Shown: positions 21,778-33,760 of the stretch, piece after piece
Numbering within the stretch: position 1 is the stretch's first letter
Layout: the number at the start of each line of letters is the position of its first letter
Source: Spirodela intermedia
Lineage: Eukaryota > Streptophyta > Magnoliopsida > Alismatales > Araceae
Reading direction: 5' to 3'
Length of the DNA: 64,000 bases
Assembly (NCBI GenBank): GCA_902729315.2
Contig: LR746267.1
Span: forward strand, 2,333,501-2,397,500
Made by a program: the position numbers and the translations under genes
Notes under the pieces: model-generated
The model's input: only the letters and a program-made list of their open reading frames with translations
Told to the model about the DNA's origin: nothing
Databases searched by the model: none

Positions 21778-22470
21778 GTGAATACACTGAGTGAGAATAT
21801 TTTACTTGATCCTTATTTCCAACTATTAAAAGAAATCGATGATCCATTAGAAGTAAATGAGAATATTAAGGCCAAAAATATAGTAGTAGAAATTTTGAAT
21901 AAAATTATTTATTACTCACAATTGATGAATGAATATAGTGAGGATGCTGAGGAGAAAGAGTCCTTAAATAAAGAAATAGTAGCTAATCATAGAAGAATCA
22001 TCCAAATTTTAGTAGAAGGGAATAAGGACAGAAATGAAAAAAAATATATTTCAAGTGAGAAAAAAATAGTTGATTTGGGAGATGTAGGAGACAAAATTAA
22101 TAAATCTAATCATAATTTTGTAGCCATGGATGTTGATAGTGAGGATGACGATGTATATCATATACCGAAATTAAAAGATAGCTCTTGGGAAGATAAAGAA
22201 TTTGATGAGTTGAGAAACGAAAAACTAGAAAAAGAGTTGATTCAACTAATGGAGAGAAACGAAAATAATGAATATGAGTATAGAGATAATTTTGGAGGAG
22301 AAAATTTGAATTTTACTGAATTCATTAGATCTGAGATTAAAGAAGACAATCCTTCCATCCTTCAAAACCCACAGCCAATTAGAATTATTTTTAAGCTTGA
22401 AATATTTCATTCCTTGCAAATTGAACAAATATATATGAAAGATAAAATAGAGCAGGCGAAGATTATGTAG
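21778..22470 (+). CDS. Acidic 230-codon open frame in E3, unknown function
   Basis: An uninterrupted frame of 230 codons in an element whose gag is full of stops. The first ATG-type start of this frame lies near 22126 (MDVDSEDDD); the listed start uses a GTG-type codon, so the upstream part may be only the open remainder of a gag-pol reading frame. The product is strongly charged: runs such as NEYSEDAEEKE, EKKYISSEKK and VDSEDDD. I recognise no zinc finger, membrane segment or catalytic motif. It occupies the place of the acidic gag-pro linker in E0 (10328-10585), which is the most likely origin. It could be a relic kept open by chance; translation is unproven. Confidence 0.4.
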   Translation: MNTLSENILLDPYFQLLKEIDDPLEVNENIKAKNIVVEILNKIIYYSQLMNEYSEDAEEKESLNKEIVANHRRIIQILVEGNKDRNEKKYISSEKKIVDLGDVGDKINKSNHNFVAMDVDSEDDDVYHIPKLKDSSWEDKEFDELRNEKLEKELIQLMERNENNEYEYRDNFGGENLNFTEFIRSEIKEDNPSILQNPQPIRIIFKLEIFHSLQIEQIYMKDKIEQAKIM

Positions 22471-23279
22471 ATAAAAGAACACATTAATAAATGGGTGAGT
22501 GGAAGAATTAGAGATCAATTTAGATGAAAAATTTTAGATTGGGCAAGAGCTAATTTGAAAATTATATGGCCTGATCACATTTTATGATCTATTAATAGAA
22601 AGTATTTATTAATGATTGAGAGGCTTAAAAAATAAGATAGAAATAAGGAAAGATTCTTTTCAAAATGAAAATATTATTTTTGAGAAAATTTTGTTAATTT
22701 CTATTTTGTTTTGGTTGAAAGTATGTCAAGGTATATATATGAAGTATATGAATTTATGTTAAATCTGAAAAAGCATATCATGAAACTTACCTTGGGATAA
22801 AAATATATTTTGATGGCCATAGATCATCTTATATGATCTAAGAGATGTCCAGCTGAAGATATTAAATTCAGTGCTACATGGGAGGCAACCCATGGTTTTT
22901 ATTTCATTTTGTTTGATTTTTTTAAGTTCTATTTTTCTTAGAATTTCGCAATACTTGTTTCTGTATTTGTTTTTTTTTCAAAAAAGTGCAGGAAAAGGAG
23001 TGTAAGATGAAGTAGAAAATTAAAAACGAGGTTGAGGTGATGTCTTTTTGAGCTTTATCATTTATGAAATTATTTTTAATACTTAACTTTGCACATATGC
23101 ATGCTTCACGTGAAAATTATATTTTCTACATATTATGTTCGATTTTTCTATGTCATTGAGGACAATGTCATTTTTAAGTTGGGGGATGAAGTATTCATTA
23201 TTAATTTATGCTGTAGGACGATTAAGAACATGTGTTTGTAATTTATTCATTTTTAAGGATAATATTAGATGTTCTTTGA
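22471..23279 (+). other. E3 3' region with pol C-terminal relic
   Basis: Broken frames just after 22470 contain several TAG/TGA codons in a charged W-rich context. Around 22870 an ATGGGAGGCAACCCATGG block occurs that is also present near 32140 (GGGAGGCAACC), a shared non-coding landmark of the 3' region of these elements. At 23175-23190 is a purine run, AAGTTGGGGGATGAAG, which resembles a polypurine tract but is not followed by an LTR. Confidence 0.5.
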
Positions 23280-23644
23280 AATAAATATGGAATATAATGA
23301 TTTTTCATGGTCATAAGATTGCTCTCAGTTTGACTTGTACTTCTTTCAAGATCTATCAAATTTTTTTTTTTTTTAAGATTTTAAATTTTGAATGAAATAA
23401 TGAAAGTATTTTCTAGCCTTGGATGCAAGGATCTTCTACCATGCATAAAAATCAGTAAATTTGAGGGAAAAGTTTAGTAATTGTTACCCTCCTTCAATAT
23501 GCTCCAATCCTTCGTTCCCATTTAAAAAAAAAAAAATCAGCAAAAAGAAAATAAAACAAGAGTTAATTTTTTTTGTATACTCTAAGAGAAAAATAGAAAA
23601 ATAATAAATATTATGCAATACATCCCCGGAACAGCACCAAAATT
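23280..23644 (-). repeat. Inverted copy of E3 gag start, leader and primer-binding site
   Basis: On the minus strand this segment repeats the start of the element (compare 20186-20560): primer-binding site at 23621-23643, the AGAGTACA leader, the AAGGATC(C/T)T segment, and the beginning of gag (ATGGTCATAAGATTGC on the plus strand at about 23308). It is fused, tail to head, to the inverted LTR end that follows. Confidence 0.8.
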
Positions 23645-24107
23645 TGACGCAACTTAGTTATTGTATATTAAATCACACAAATCTAAAATTTATAAAACTA
23701 GAAAATATGAATTTTTGGATATTTAGAAGTATTTCTGAATAAATATATCAATTATAATTCAATTAAAATTTCAAAAATAACGGTAATTTTTCAGGTCAAT
23801 CATAGGGATGTAATATAATATGTGGTAATTATTCAGAATTTTTCTCAATGAATAAGATTTTCTATGAATTTTATACTAGGAAATGAAAAGGAAATCATAT
23901 TCATTGAGAAAAATTCTGAATAATTACTAGATATTATATTACATCCTTGTAATCGACGTAGAAAATTATTGCTATTTTTGAAAGTTTTATTGAATTATAA
24001 TTGATATATTTATTTAGAAATACTTTTAAATATCTAAAAATTCATATTTTTTAGTTTTATAAATTTTAAATTTATGTGATTTAATATACAACGACTAAGT
24101 CGCGTCA
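23645..24107. repeat. Palindrome of two facing L1 LTR ends
   Basis: Left arm 23645-23853 is the last 209 bp of an L1 LTR in minus orientation; right arm 23899-24107 is the same 209 bp in plus orientation; the 45-bp centre (23854-23898) is also LTR sequence. The arms differ at a small number of positions by eye. The right arm closes with GTCA directly before the GGTAG target duplication, so it serves as the 3' end of E3. Confidence 0.88.
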
Positions 24108-24112
24108 GGTAG

Positions 24113-24891
24113 CATGGTGGTGGCATTCATGGCAGCAACACGTTGACAACATGGATCTTTTTTTTCTCCCTTTCTCAACCATCTCTAGAGTGATATATGA
24201 AGAAGGAATGAGATTTCCACATATTAGTTTTTTCTTTACTGCATCTATTCACTATTTTTTGTTCTTTAATCTCAATATAGGTTCTCCTTCTATGGATCTT
24301 TGAGTGACACAACAATTTAAACAGGGTTATATTTTGGTGATTTATCATTTTTTTTATAACTTTCATGTATCTTTCTATTTCGTCCTATGTTGAGTAACAA
24401 CATCAAAGGAATGTTCTTTACTGATTTTTATATGATTTCGTATTTTACTATTTTGATTGATTTCATCGAGCACACACTTCTTTGATTAATCCCTAATGAC
24501 ATAAGGATCAGGAGAGGACTATTTTCTCACCCCTTTTTCAATTTTCATTCCACTTTCTGCTCATTTCTGTATCCTTTGATGGCAAATTTGGTGACTTACT
24601 CGTCATAAAGGAACTATGTTTCTTTCTCCTTCTTTTAGTTTTGCTCACTCTATACTTTTGCTTCTTTTTGATTTAATAAGAATTTGGAACATAATTTGAT
24701 ATTAGAATTTCATAGTCGTCCTTGAGAGTTAATCCAAAGTCACTAAGATTTTAAAGTAATTTCCACAATATAAATATTAACTTTTGATTTGTTTTGGTTT
24801 AATGACTAAGATGTTCAGAACACAATGTTATGTTCTAAACTAATGAAAAGTTTTATGAGACTTATAAGCTCTACTAGTGTCTGATAATTAT
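24113..24891. other. Unassigned AT-rich DNA
   Basis: The left edge repeats the GGCAGCA flavour of the E3 left flank. Beyond that I recognise nothing; the only frame over 60 codons (24175-24366, minus) has no domain. Confidence 0.4.
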
Positions 24892-25790
24892 AAATTAGTA
24901 GTTGCATCTATGTATTAATATCTTATATATAGATGCTAATTAATGGGTAGAGAATATAATTATATGTGTTATTGACTCATTATGACATTCATAATATTTT
25001 ATTATTCACAATTATACATATTATTTTATTTATTTTATTTCTATTATGAGACTAACCCCACTTGACTTTTATGAAGTCAAGTGGTAATTCTCTCACATTT
25101 TCTTGATAATTATTTGATACAAGGACTTGGGTCAGCTCTTATTAAGAGTTCAAAGTAATAGAAGAAGTTCAAGTCTTCAGCCTAAAGAAAACCCAAATTT
25201 TATGGAAAGGGCCAGCCTAATATGTTTATAAGTCCAAGAGAGGGTGTCACCTTGGCCTAGCCTATTTAGACTTAAAAGGGTTATCAAGAGATGAGATTTA
25301 GGCCACCCATCTTAGGGCACCTTAAAAGGAGGATTAGAGTGCTACTCTCATGGAAGAATTTGGGCCGTCTATTAAGAGAGTTGATTATTAATTATAACTA
25401 TCTATTGGAGGGGCCTAATTCTCTAAAGGTTTAAGGTATCTCGCCCCCCTCTTAGAGGGCATTTTTTGGCTCTCTCTCTAGTAGTGGCTAGTTGAAGAAA
25501 AAAAGGGGGAAATCAAGGCCTAATCAATGGCATTCTTGTGCTCAAGATTGTCGTGGAGAAGAGACTACCTAGAGCACATCAAGATCATCGTAGATCAAGC
25601 ACCACTCGACCTAAGACTAGAACACAATGAAGTATGTGTTAGATATAGATTTGGAATGTCCTTGTAATCTTCTCCATGGATAGATTAACTCTTAGTTCAA
25701 ACTAATTTTATCATTTATTCTACCATTCCATTGTATTAGATTCATTCTCTCTTTTTTGTCATGTTTTTTATTTCTCTTGTCTTCACTCTT
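24892..25790 (+). repeat. Dispersed repeat R3, LTR-like
   Basis: Begins TGATAATTATAAATTAGTAG and is matched in reverse by 46333 downward and by 46873 down to 46340. Shared blocks include TTAATATCTTATATATAGATG, the palindrome ACTTGACTTTTATGAAGTCAAGT at 25060-25082, a GAGAAGACTACTT-like region near 25560, and a final TTTATCATTTATTCTACC. The TG start, reverse-oriented copies and absence of coding sequence suggest an LTR; the exact 3' end is not clear. Confidence 0.6.
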
Positions 25791-27927
25791 TTTAGATTTA
25801 ATTCTACCTTACATGATCTCAAATATATCTATATATATAAGAAATAAAATAAGTAAAATTCTTACACTCATTACCCATGTTCCCTAAAGATCAACCATCT
25901 TAAATAGAAGAGTGAGGTTTTATAATTATTATTTACATAAACTTGATTATATCAAAATGATATATTTAACCTCTAAATCGAGTTCATTAGTGTCTACTTC
26001 TATATTGAAATTACAATGACTTTTGTTTCTTAAATCTAGAAAGTGTTAGTGTCAAAGATTATTTTTCTTATTAGAAAATTTCTTTCTTAAAGGTTATAGT
26101 CAATTAATTTTTTTTGCTAAAGTTCTAATTATGGAGATTAGGATTTTGATTCTTACTCTTTAAATCACTTCAACCAAAATAGTTTCCAGACATTTTATAT
26201 TATTTCTGACCTTTATTCTTATGAGCTAGAAAGCTAAACTATGCATGCTACTTGAAATGTCTATAAAGGTTTTTGGAGGTAGGAAAGGTATAAATAAAAG
26301 AGGAAATTAGCCAAAATCAGAGCACTTGATGATGATGACCATCGTTCTCCCTTGTCACAACAATGTGACTCTCTTCCTTGTCTTTCTTGTCCCAACCATA
26401 ATATCCTTCTCACAATGAAAAAAATTGACTTAAGTCCCTTTTCTTATTGGTCTTGTTCTTGTTGTTGGGAATTTTTCTCCTTCTCATGGAAATGAGGACA
26501 TAAGGGGCTTATTGTTAACCCCCCGTTCCACCACTAGAGACACCCTATCCGTTATTTGAAAATTGTTGTTGTAGCATATCCACTAGATAGGATGTCTTAG
26601 TAAATGAGAAACACTAGTCCCTTGGTTAACTAGCACACTACATATGCCCTCTTGACTCAAAAATTCAAAGCACAATGCTGAACTCTAAAAGAAAGGTTGG
26701 TTGTAGTGCTAAATGCCAAGGGCCTTCTCAAGGCACAAGAAACAACATATAACATGAAATTTATATGTCAAGGGGTAATACTAATGAGTAGGTGACTAGG
26801 CCAATCCATCCCACTTATAATCTATAAGATATAAGGTCTAAGCAAGGATTTTTCCCACTTCATACTGCATGACTCGATGTCTAAAATCCAAATAAGCCTT
26901 TATTCTCACTTGACAATAAGCAAAATAGTGCTTTAGATAGTTCTAAATTGTACCGTGCTATCACAATTGCTGCTATAATGAAGCTACACTCGATAGAGGC
27001 TCAAAAAAAATTTTGTTTTAAACATATACTCACTAAGATAGCTCAAAAAACTCTTAGATAAATCTATTTTCTAATTTAAACTTCATGAGTAATTTCCTAT
27101 CAATTTTAAAATAATTCTCAATATCATAAACCTTAAATAATCATGTAAATAAAAAGATTAAAAATATTAAATATTTCATTAAAAGTTACGAATTTTAACA
27201 TGAATTCATCACATCATTCTCAACTTAGTGCTAATATTTTTCACTTAAATGATTCACATTTTATGTTAATTCATGTGATAAATACTTTGATTTTATCTTA
27301 ATTATTACTGAAAAAAAAGCATTATCATACTACCATCCATAAGGCTAAAATTTATAAAGACAATGAGCTATATTAAAGCCAAAGATAATCCCTCAACTTA
27401 AAGTGTTGTAGGCCTTTAAGTTGGTATCAATCAAAATATTTATAAACCTAACTTCTAATTAATTTTGAGCATGTGGTCAATTAGGGTTGTATCTACTAAG
27501 ATTGAGCTTTAGAATAGGGTTAAGAGTTGATTCTTGGTGATGAATGGGGGTGAGATGATAAGAAATGAAGTTCTGAGGTAGGGAGATAGAAGAGTTTTGA
27601 TTGAGGGGTAGAAATTTGGGGGAAATGTGAGGATATGGGTTCATGTAGAAAAAAAACTAATCACTATACTAACATTTAACTTCTACTCTTATTTAGTGCT
27701 GAAGTCGAGAGGTAATCATGTTGCACTAGGATTGAACACTCACCGTAGGGTCTTATTTACCAACCTTGAGCTCTAATCATCTACAAATGAGTGTGCCTCC
27801 TTTCTTGGTGAGCCTAACTTGCTCCATGCACTCCTCTCTTGATCAATCAAGACTTGCTAAAGAAAACCTCATTTAACCTTGAAGAAGAAGAGGAGAGGGA
27901 TCTTTAAGGGTTTATCATGTGGTTGAC
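25791..27927. other. Unassigned, AT-rich, no genes seen
   Basis: No reading frame above 60 codons and no known motif. Near 27360-27440 a segment with CCCTCAACTTAAA resembles the 3' region of the gypsy elements in reverse orientation. The rest is probably old repeat DNA. Confidence 0.4.
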
Positions 27928-29452
27928 TGATAAGTTTTAATTATCATGAGTTAATAATTAGTAAATAATATACTTTTAGCCTTAACTCATGATAAAGAGA
28001 CTTATATTTGTGTTAAAGTGTGAAAAATAATTTTTAGTTAATTAATGTGAATTTTTAGGTAATTATGTGATTTTATATGAATTTATATGATTTTTATAGT
28101 CTTACTTTTGAGATAAATGAAGAAAAAAAATAAAAAATAAAAATAAGATAAAATGAGGGGGACTTACCAGTCAATTGGGCCCGCAAGTAGGTTGAAAGCT
28201 CAGTCGAGAAGTAGCCACGAGCAGGGGCTCGAGCGACTTGAACCGATAGGGACACATGTGTGTCACTCCCCTTCCACGTCACCGGTGGTGAGCTGGTTGT
28301 GGGGCAAGGAGTGGTCGAACACACGAGAGAAAAAACTTTGCTTAGAAATATAACATTAGTATATAATCGTCCGAAAAATTGGCACACAACTGATGTGGGA
28401 CTAAACCCGCGTCACACCTTAGAAGGGGCCGGCAACCAGCATAGGTTTGAATCCTCCCAAAGCCAAAACTCATTTTTTTTTATTTGATTATCACGACTTT
28501 CTTGCAGATCGTTGGTGAAGGATTAAGCAACCAGAATCATTAGATCATCGACGAATCTCGCCAACACGATTCGCGAAACATTATTACTAAAGTTGTTGAA
28601 TAATTCGTGATAAAAGGAACGAGAATCCATCAAGTAAAACATCTCCAATTGATCGACGAACAAGCTATCATCGAGAAGAAGATGATCTACTGACAGATGA
28701 GTCGTCACCTCTTGAGAGCATACCGGATGTAATGAAGAACCTCCTCTTGCTGCGGGAATCTGAGGATGAAGCTCTCTAACACACACCCCACCTCCTCTTC
28801 GTCAGGTGACAGCTACCAGAGAGCTGCAAAGTTGTCATTTTTCTACTCTACCGGGTGACAGCCATTGGAGACGATTTGACGACCCACTTCATTGATCTCT
28901 AGACTTCACCAAGAGATTTAAAGATTGCCCATGTCGTCTTTGTCCAAGGAGAGCCTTTATGTTTTGCCCACCCGCTTCATTTAGTGATAATTTTTGGGTT
29001 TTTAATTTACCAAAATATACTCTGTTCAATTACGATTCTTCTAGCTTTTACGGATCTTAATTTGATTAATTAAATCGTCTGTAATCGCTTATGTAAGAAT
29101 CACCGAGTGAAACTCTATTTTTGTCTGATTTGCATTCACTGGGCACTAATGTCATGCTAACGTCCGCACCCTTATTTCCCTTTTTCGTGAATTTTAAATA
29201 TATTTTCTTTTCATTTCCTAGTATAAAATTCATAGAAAATCAAATTTTATTGATAAAAATTCTAAATAATTACCAAATATTATATTACATTCTGTGATCG
29301 ATTTGGAAAATTATCACTATTTTTGAAAGTTTTATTGAATTATAATTGATATATTTATTTAGAAATACTTCTAAATATCTAAAAAATTGTATTTTCTAGT
29401 TTTATAATTTTTAGATTTACGTGATTTAATATACAACGACTGAGTCACGTCA
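27928..29452 (+). mobile_element. Solo LTR of the L1 family
   Basis: 1,525 bp, TGATAAGTTTT to GAGTCACGTCA. The inverted repeat near the start is intact. The flanks TTGAC (27923-27927) and CTGAT (29453-29457) differ by two transitions and may be a decayed target duplication. No retrotransposon interior is attached. Frames such as 28094-28387 are LTR sequence. Confidence 0.82.
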
Positions 29453-29623
29453 CTGATCCTCATCTGGGTCCTCAAAAAATCCCCAAATGAGATGAACAAG
29501 TTACAATAAGTGCCCCTGGTATTTCTCTCTTTTTACCCTTCTTAAGTTCACTTCATCAACCTTTTCCAAAGGCTTTTTAGACATTTTAAAGCTCGATTCT
29601 AGCACTTGAGGTTTTGAGAAGTT

Positions 29624-29903
29624 TCGCCTAATTGCTCTGGCCTACGAATCTTGGGTGTGGTTCTGCCTGGTCGCTTTGGTGAGCGGACCTTGAGGTGTGG
29701 TTTTGCCTGGTCACTCTAGTGAGTGTACCTTGGATTGTGGTTCTCGCTTGCTCTAACTTGTAGACCCTAGACTATCATTCCTGCCTAGTCACTCCAGTGA
29801 ACAGACCTTAAAGTCTAGTTACTACCTAGTTGCTTTGGCCTATAGACTCTAGATTGTGGTTCCTGCTTGGTCACTCTAGTGAGCAGACCTTGGGGCCATG
29901 CGT
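29624..29903 (+). repeat. 40-bp minisatellite, about seven copies
   Basis: A GCCTGGTCACTCTAGTGAGC-like core recurs at about 29625, 29665, 29705, 29745, 29783, 29823 and 29864, giving spacings of 38-41 bp. Copies diverge by several substitutions. Alternate copies read CACTCTAGTGA or GCTTTGGCCTA, hinting at a higher-order two-unit pattern. Confidence 0.8.
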
Positions 29904-30219
29904 AGTGCCCATTACTCTTTTAGGATGTGCTCTAGTTTTAGGGCTCTCCATGGCTTGGTTCTCAAATATTTCTGCTCCATAAAATCTACCTAAGTTCTGC
30001 ACAACTAATAACTCAAAAAGAAACAAATTTTATTATAGATAATCCACTCGACTTTAAGGTCAAGTGGGATTAATCTATAGAATCCAATCAAATCTTAACA
30101 AAAAAAATAGAACTTAGATAATTGTATCAGAATGCATGAACATGTAAGCATTAATGATAATATGCATATTTTAAACAAAATTTATGTAATAATTTTGAAA
30201 ATACATATTATCATTTATT
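29904..30219. other. Unassigned, with LTR-type palindrome
   Basis: Includes ACTCGACTTTAAGGTCAAGT at 30046-30065, followed by GGGATTAATCT, a version of the palindrome in repeat R3 and the E0 LTR. Otherwise nothing recognised. Confidence 0.4.
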
Positions 30220-30772
30220 TTTTGATGATGAGAATTTAGAAGAAGAAAAGCAAGAATCAAAAGAAGAAAAATCAGAAGTGGACATACCACCTATTCCTAT
30301 TTTATCACGACCAGATGAATTTAGAAAAATTGTACCCTTTACTAAGGTATTACAACTAAAACTTAGGAAAAGAGCTGAACCTAATGAAGAGCTTATGAAA
30401 ATGTTTAAAAAAGTTCAGATCTCTATTCCTTTGATAGATGCAATCAAATATATACCTATATATGCAAAATTCTTAAAATAATTATACAAACTTCATAGGT
30501 CACCTTAGAAGATATCTTCATTGGAAGAGGCTAGTGTTATTATTTCTCAATTTTTATCAAGAAAATGTAACAATCTGGGAACACCTCTCATCCCATATAA
30601 AGTAGGTGAAACTATATTTAGAAATGTGCTATTAAATTTGAGAGCAAGTGTTAATTTATTACCTACAATTATTTTTGAAAATTAAAAAATTAGAGAACTA
30701 AAACCAACTTTAATAGAACTTTAACTAGTTGATAAATCTATTAAACGACCTAGGGGTCTCTTAGAAGATGTC
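30220..30772 (+). pseudogene. Ty3/gypsy linker and protease fragment
   Basis: The plus-strand frame 30278-30481 ends with an IPLIDAIKYIPIYAKFLK block, the counterpart of FPLVDAIQNIPSYSKFLK in the E0 linker. Broken frames to 30772 continue into retropepsin-like sequence (a NLRASVNLLP track and a VDKSIKRPRGLLEDV track). The reading ends abruptly where repeat R2 begins, so R2 was inserted here or the two were joined by deletion. Confidence 0.7.
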
Positions 30773-31705
30773 TAATGTGTACTTGTCATTGTGTTTAAAT
30801 GTTAATTATCTAATAATATTTATAACTAAGAATTAACAAAATATTAGTATAGATGTAAGTCTGAGGTTGAACATAGGGAGATTGATTAATTTGTTGTAAA
30901 AAATAATTTAGTTTTGGTATATAATAATTTTAATATGTTATTAATATTTAATGAAATAATAAAATAGAAGAGTGAGGTGAGAAGAATAAAGGAAGAAAAG
31001 TTGAGTAAGAAAAGAAGGAAAGAGAGGAGAAAGAGAAAAATTTCATGTGAGATGGAGAGAGAGAAAGGTCTCACAAGTGAGAGGGAAAGAGAGGAAGATC
31101 AATGGAGAGAGAGAGAGAAAGAGAGAGGAGATTGATCAAGAGAGGGAAAGAGAAGGAGATTGGTTGAGAGAGAGAGAGAAGGAGATCGATTGAGAGAGAA
31201 AGATAGAGATCTCACGAGAGATGGAGAGAGAATAAGAGGTCTCATGAGAGAGGAAAAAGAGAAGTAGACGACAATAAAGAAAGAGAGAAACATGGTCAAA
31301 CCATTTGTATGATGACCATGACTCTTGGACGAATGTGTACTCGAGAATCCACACACATGTCATGAAGTCAACTATGAATGTCTCAACTTTGTTTTAATAG
31401 TTCAACGATCATTAAGTAGCCTTTAATCTTGTTGATTTTATATTTGAAATTAAAAAACTATCTATTATTCACAAAATGGTTGGAATATGAATACATTGAT
31501 ATTTGACAGTGAAAAATAATAAAAATAAGTTGAACATGATTTTATTTAATTTCAGATGAGTTTTGAAAGATTCAAAAGAGGGACAAAGATCGTTTATCAA
31601 GATATGAATTAGTTCTACTCATTTTAATCAAAAAGTATATGAAATGAAACTAATTTACTGTAAAATGTAAATAAATATTAAAAGCACATAAATAAATGAC
31701 GAAAG
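30773..31705 (-). repeat. Dispersed repeat R2, second copy
   Basis: The reverse complement of 15420-16371 in block order. It contains about 300 bp of GAGAGA/GGAGA purine-rich sequence at 30990-31290, and the conserved GAATCCACACACATGTCATG block at 31347. The leucine/serine-rich minus-strand frames here come from this composition and are not genes. Confidence 0.65.
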
Positions 31706-33394
31706 TAGAAAAGAAATCATTAACAGAGTTTAATCTACCTCCTAGACAACTAGAGACACTAGTGTGGTAACTTAGTTTTGTTTGAACATGTCACACCACA
31801 CTAGAAGTTGCAAAAGTATCATTCAAAAGTGTTGTGCCGCTTACCAAAAAGATCCGCTGAAAAAAGGGGTCAACCACACTATCACTATTGTCTGGGGAGA
31901 AGAGAAGAGTTTACTACTCACTAGAGACTTTGAGTGAAATTGAGAAAAAAAGGAATGAGTTCACTGATTGTCGGAGGTGTTGATTGCACAAAAGGAGGAA
32001 AGAAATAGATGTCGTAAATCTTATCCATGCATTATATCAAGAATATTATCCAAAAAAAGACATTAAATTATGACATAAAGTTTCATATACTCATTATAGA
32101 ATTGTGTCTAGTTGAAGACATTAAACTTAGCACTAATTGGGAGGCAACCTAATAATTTTATTTTTGTTGAATTTAATTTGTATTTTTTACTTTATAAATT
32201 TAGAATTTTTTTGCTCATTTCATTTCAGTATTATGTCATGCATTTATTTTTATCATGTTATACTTGTTGATTTATAAGCATATATCTTTTATTTCATAGT
32301 TTAATTTGATAATATATCTCATGTCATTGAGGGCAATTCCGATTTTAATTCATGGGGAGCAAAGAAAATTCAGTTATAATTATTTCATGAATAATTAACC
32401 TAGAAAGAAATTTTAAGCATAGGAATTAGTCATGATGAATTCAGGGATTTCTACATTTTTCTTATAGGATGGTAAATTCATTTAACTATGAAGGTTAAAG
32501 TGTGTTAGATTTAGTAAAGGGATCAAAAAAATAAATTATAATATATTGAAAGATGAAATATTTTCGGAATATATCTTGATGATCATAATCCATATGTTAT
32601 GAATTTTCTTTTTGAATTAGTAAGAATCATAAAGTTAGATGTGAAGAGGTTGAAATTTTATAAAAACTATTGGAAGCTAGGCATTCTTAGTATGAGGAAT
32701 CCCAAGTAGTTGACCTTTTATCTTACATATATATATAAATTAAAAAAATTCATATGGTAGAGTGTAAGACCCCAACTCACAATATATATAAATATATATA
32801 TGAGGATTTTGCACTTGTCTTATAGAGACTTTTCTATATGTGAGACTAGGACAAGATTAAGAAAAATGAGTATAAATATTTCTATGGGAATTTCCTACTT
32901 GTCTTGTGGAGGCTTTCTACATGTGAGATTTAGTTATTAAAAAGAAGTTATATGGAGACAGCTACTTGGCTATGATGTTTATAATAATAATAATAATAAA
33001 AGACAAATGGAATATGCTACTTAGGTGCACAAATCTAGAAGAGAAGGCTGAAGATAGTTTTCATTTGAGTAAAATTTTCATCATTTAATTACTCAATGCT
33101 GAAAATAAAAGATGTTGAATTTCATACATTAAAAAGAATGAAAGTTAAAATGAATATTTTTAGAATAATTCATTTGGATATGGAACTATTTTTATTTTTG
33201 ATCTTGTAGGAAACTATTTTGAATCACATGAATATCTAAATATTTATTTTAATACCATCTCTAGTGGAAAAATTAGAAAATAAATGATTTATGTTTAAGA
33301 AAAATAAATAGCTTTAACTTTATATGTTTTTTGCTTATCTCTAGGGAATATCAAAATTTAAAGTTAGGGGTTGTTAAAACCAACTTTTTTGATT
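31706..33394 (+). other. Gypsy 3' untranslated region, degraded
   Basis: Near 32100-32160 a GTTGAAGACATTAAACTTAGCAC segment followed by GGGAGGCAACC matches the E3 3' region (22850-22890). Near 33360 a purine run, AAAGTTAGGGGTTG, precedes TGTTAAAACC and may be a polypurine tract with LTR start. No reading frames. Confidence 0.45.
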
Positions 33395-33760
33395 TAATAG
33401 AGAGGAAGAGAGATAATTGAGAGAATTAAGACAATAATAAAGAGAGAGAAAAATGGTAAACCTATTTTTTTAGTGACCATGATTCTTGAATAAATGTGTG
33501 CTCTAGAATTCACACACATAACATGAGGTCAGACATGAATACTTCTTATGTGGTCTTTCTAAGTTACACGATCCTTTAAACTCCTTCTATTGGGTGAATT
33601 TCTGAGTTACACCAGATAGAGAGTATTTTGTTGTGTGGTCATTCTAAGTTACATGATTGTTTAAGCTCCTTCTACGAGGTGAATTTAGACAGCCTTCAAT
33701 CCTTTTTAAATATTTGTGAGTTTCAATCAATCAATCTAGTTGTCAGCCCTCATCTGCATT
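33395..33760. repeat. R2 fragment and 85-bp tandem pair
   Basis: 33395-33545 repeats R2 sequence in the same orientation as the copy at 30773. Then a unit beginning TGGTC(T/A)TTCTAAGTTACA occurs at 33551 and again at 33636, with GAATTTCTGAGTTACACC between the copies. Confidence 0.55.

Larger units (their letters stand above)
18542..24112 (+). mobile_element. E3: L1-family retrotransposon without pol, palindromic 3' end
   Basis: E3 spans 18547-24107 and is flanked by the perfect duplication GGTAG (18542-18546 and 24108-24112). Order: full 5' LTR (18547-20185), primer-binding site (20186-20210), decayed gag (20472-21374), an open frame of unknown role (21778-22470), a 3' region, then an inverted copy of the gag start, leader and primer-binding site (about 23280-23644), and two LTR-end fragments facing each other (23645-23853 minus, 23899-24107 plus). 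Protease, RT and integrase are absent, so E3 is non-autonomous. The terminal LTR consists only of its last 209 bp. The target duplication shows the whole structure was inserted or was repaired without losing its flanks. Confidence 0.85.

Noticed and set aside
23175-23190. AAGTTGGGGGATGAAG as polypurine tract of E3
   Set aside because: No LTR follows; the same motif in E1 (around 6460) is also far from the LTR, so it is likely a shared 3' UTR feature.
29624-29903. Possible CRISPR-like array (regular spacing of about 40 bp)
   Set aside because: Units are contiguous diverged copies without unique spacers, in a plant genome; it is a minisatellite.
31099-31363. Serine/leucine-rich minus-strand frames
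   Set aside because: They come from the purine-rich core of repeat R2; no conserved domain.
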